This document shows, piece by piece, positions 62,573 to 64,000 of a stretch of DNA of 64,000 bases; the first letter of the stretch is position 1, and each line of letters opens with the position of its first letter. This DNA is from Dehalobacter alkaniphilus (lineage in GTDB: Bacteria; Bacillota; Desulfitobacteriia; Desulfitobacteriales; Syntrophobotulaceae): assembly GCA_040500365.1 (NCBI GenBank), contig CP148031.1, positions 2,604,001 through 2,668,000 of the forward strand, written 5' to 3'. Both the position numbers and the translations under genes were made by a program. The notes under the pieces are model-generated. The model did not search any database. It was not told the DNA's origin and was given only the letters and a program-made list of their open reading frames with translations.

Positions 62573-62818
62573 ATGGATAAATCGGATATAATCCTGGATA
62601 AATTAAATTCAATGGAAAAAGCTTTGCGAGTAGAAAATAAAACGCTAAGTGACAAAATAGATAGACTTGAGAACAAAGTTGAAAAACTTGAGAACAAAGT
62701 TGATAAAGTCAGTGAAAAGCAAGATATGTCCTGGCAAGCAATACAAGAGATACGGGACGATTTGACGGAAAACAGTGCCCAAATTAAAATCATTGATAAC
62801 AAGGTAAAGGCTTTATAG
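62573..62818 (+). CDS. Small coiled-coil protein
   Basis: 81 residues with a heptad pattern throughout (LDKLNSMEKALRVENKTLSD, KIDRLENKVEKLENKVDKVSE, two LENKV units). CAGGAGGGGGAGCCT precedes the ATG, a strong ribosome site. No enzymatic domain. Similar small coiled-coil proteins occur near many Firmicute genes without a known role. Confidence 0.75.
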   Translation: MDKSDIILDKLNSMEKALRVENKTLSDKIDRLENKVEKLENKVDKVSEKQDMSWQAIQEIRDDLTENSAQIKIIDNKVKAL

Positions 62819-62840
62819 CCTTTATTTTTAGTTCCCCCCA

Positions 62841-63998
62841 TCAGAATCGGGTGACCTCCCCGGTTTGCAGATTGAGCCGGGCAAAAGTAACGGGCTGGCT
62901 ATTCCCGTCTCCCTCAATGTAATAGCCAAAGCCGTCCAAATAAAAAAGATAGCCGTCGACGAGATACTCCGCTTCATAATCATCGCAAGGCAGCTTAACC
63001 CGATACGTCCCCCTTTGACCGGTGGGCCCGCCATCCGTCGTGTAAAAATAGAGCCAATCACCATACACATAGCTCATGCCGTCGAGTCCAAACCGATTCA
63101 TTTCCAGGAAAGCACGTTTCACGGCTTTACCTGTCTCTTGATCGACCTGAAAGACTGACCAGCCTGCGGAAGAAGGAATACCGTCCGAACCCCGCTCTTC
63201 GGTCACAATATAAAATTGGCCGTTATAACGGCTGCCTCCTCCAAACTGTCCCAGGATGACATTTTCACCGGTCCGGGCATTCAGTAAATGCTGCGCTTCA
63301 CCGTCTTCGTAATCAGTATAAATCAAATAGTCATTGTCGGCAGCGGTAATATAGGTGCGCCCTTCGGCCAGCAATTCACTGCGGCTCCCGTCCAATGCCG
63401 CCCTGTAAAGGTCCCTGTTACTCATGTGGGTATAATAAATCCATTCGTCCTGGATGGAAAAATAATTGCCGACATTCCTGATCAAAATCTGGATGTTGGT
63501 GCCGTCTTTATTCATTGTACATAAATTCCCGCGCGGGGTCTGGTTGATGTCGTCAAAACCGATCTGATCGGTAAAATAGATCTTATCATCTGTCAGCCAT
63601 AATTGCAGCGAAGAATTCGCACAGATCTTTTCAGTGTTTCCCTCAAGGTCCACCCGATAAATACCCCGTCCCCGATAATAGTAGGGCATATAGTAGACAT
63701 AGGTGCCGTCAAAGTAGAGCTTTTGCACGGAGTCGGTCTTTACCAGTCGCTGTACTGTATTCTTTGCGGTATCGACCCTATAAATCCCGTCCTGCGGCTC
63801 GGCATAATAAATCAGGATGTTGCCGTTCTTGGCAAAGAACCCGCCTTTGTGCATACTGTCGCTTTTTTCATCCGAGATGGCTGCCCTATTCTTACTCGAA
63901 GCTCCGCTCTCCTGTGATCCCGTCGCAGTATCCCCTTGGCTGCCGGTGTTTTCAGTTGCCGGAGATGTTTCAGCAGCACCAGCAGGACCTGTGGCAGA
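62841..63998 (-). CDS. DUF5050 beta-propeller-like protein, 5' part outside window
   Basis: The frame is open beyond the ATG at 63854 to the window edge, encoding a Ser/Thr/Gly/Ala-rich linker (GPAGAAETSPATENTGSQGD). The gene therefore starts upstream, probably with a signal or lipoprotein peptide. The domain shows repeated YYxxxxxGIYRVD units (IYYAEPQDGIYRVDTAKN, YYMPYYYRGRGIYRVDLEGN, YYTHMSNRDLYRAALDGS), the DUF5050/propeller pattern. It is extracellular and of unknown ligand. Confidence 0.82.
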   Translation of the reverse strand, partial: SATGPAGAAETSPATENTGSQGDTATGSQESGASSKNRAAISDEKSDSMHKGGFFAKNGNILIYYAEPQDGIYRVDTAKNTVQRLVKTDSVQKLYFDGTYVYYMPYYYRGRGIYRVDLEGNTEKICANSSLQLWLTDDKIYFTDQIGFDDINQTPRGNLCTMNKDGTNIQILIRNVGNYFSIQDEWIYYTHMSNRDLYRAALDGSRSELLAEGRTYITAADNDYLIYTDYEDGEAQHLLNARTGENVILGQFGGGSRYNGQFYIVTEERGSDGIPSSAGWSVFQVDQETGKAVKRAFLEMNRFGLDGMSYVYGDWLYFYTTDGGPTGQRGTYRVKLPCDDYEAEYLVDGYLFYLDGFGYYIEGDGNSQPVTFARLNLQTGEVTRF

Positions 63999-64000
63999 CC

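Noticed and set aside
1..64000. Cobalamin riboswitch near corrinoid genes
   Set aside because: No B12-box-like element with supporting stems was recognised upstream of the rdh or methyltransferase operons by eye. A covariance-model search would be decisive.
1..64000. CRISPR array, rRNA or tRNA genes
   Set aside because: No regularly spaced repeats, no rRNA sequence and no recognisable tRNA cloverleaf were seen.

Overview
The window looks like chromosomal DNA of an organohalide-respiring Firmicute of the Dehalobacter/Desulfitobacterium type (Clostridia, Peptococcaceae). It carries seven reductive dehalogenase catalytic genes (rdhA), all with a Tat signal and two Fe-S motifs, plus membrane anchor genes (rdhB), NosR-like rdhC genes, CRP/FNR-family regulators, corrinoid methyltransferase modules, Tat and ApbE maturation genes and several insertion sequences. 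The genus is inferred from gene content. No rRNA or tRNA was recognised to confirm it.

Layout. 1-2.4 kb: end of a glycosyltransferase locus. 2.4-6.3 kb: an ABC-2 exporter pair and DNA polymerase IV. 6.5-8.9 kb: a maturation block (TatA, ApbE flavin transferase, TatC, TatA/B). 9.3-17.6 kb: rdhBA-type operons in which rdhB precedes rdhA (rdhB1-rdhA1 and rdhB2-rdhA3-rdhA2), separated by a corrinoid protein/UroD-type methyltransferase/47-residue protein module and headed by a CRP/FNR regulator. 18-20.2 kb: an IS1182-like element and a structured palindromic region. 20.3-35.8 kb: three paralogous rdhA-rdhB-rdhC operons, each paired with a CprK-like regulator. One regulator is split by an insertion sequence and one regulator is separated from its operon by an IS3-family element. 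36-38.8 kb: a third rdhBA operon with a second regulator of the other class. 39-55.7 kb: housekeeping and accessory genes (SppA, MerR/GyrI, aldo-keto reductase, cell-wall amidase, WYL regulator, RluA, a Phd-Uma2 fusion, aldehyde dehydrogenase, AlkD, a holin-like peptide toxin between repeats). 55.9-62.1 kb: a corrinoid methyl-transfer locus with a PocR-AraC regulator and a COG0523 GTPase. 62.5 kb to the end: a coiled-coil protein and a DUF5050 protein cut by the window edge.

How it fits together (inference). RdhA enzymes are folded with corrinoid and Fe-S clusters, exported by Tat and anchored by RdhB. RdhC has an SGAT flavinylation motif that ApbE would modify, so the Tat/ApbE block could serve the whole island. 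Two regulatory circuits are suggested. CprK-like proteins accompany the rdhABC operons. A different CRP/FNR class accompanies the rdhBA operons, two of which carry an 18-bp palindrome at about -41.5.

The most interesting undescribed item is a 35-residue single-TM protein encoded at the end of all three rdhABC operons, its ATG overlapping the rdhC stop codon each time. Other notable items are the small 47-residue gene in the methyltransferase module, the mosaic rdhC gene, and the reversible-looking insertion that inactivates one regulator.
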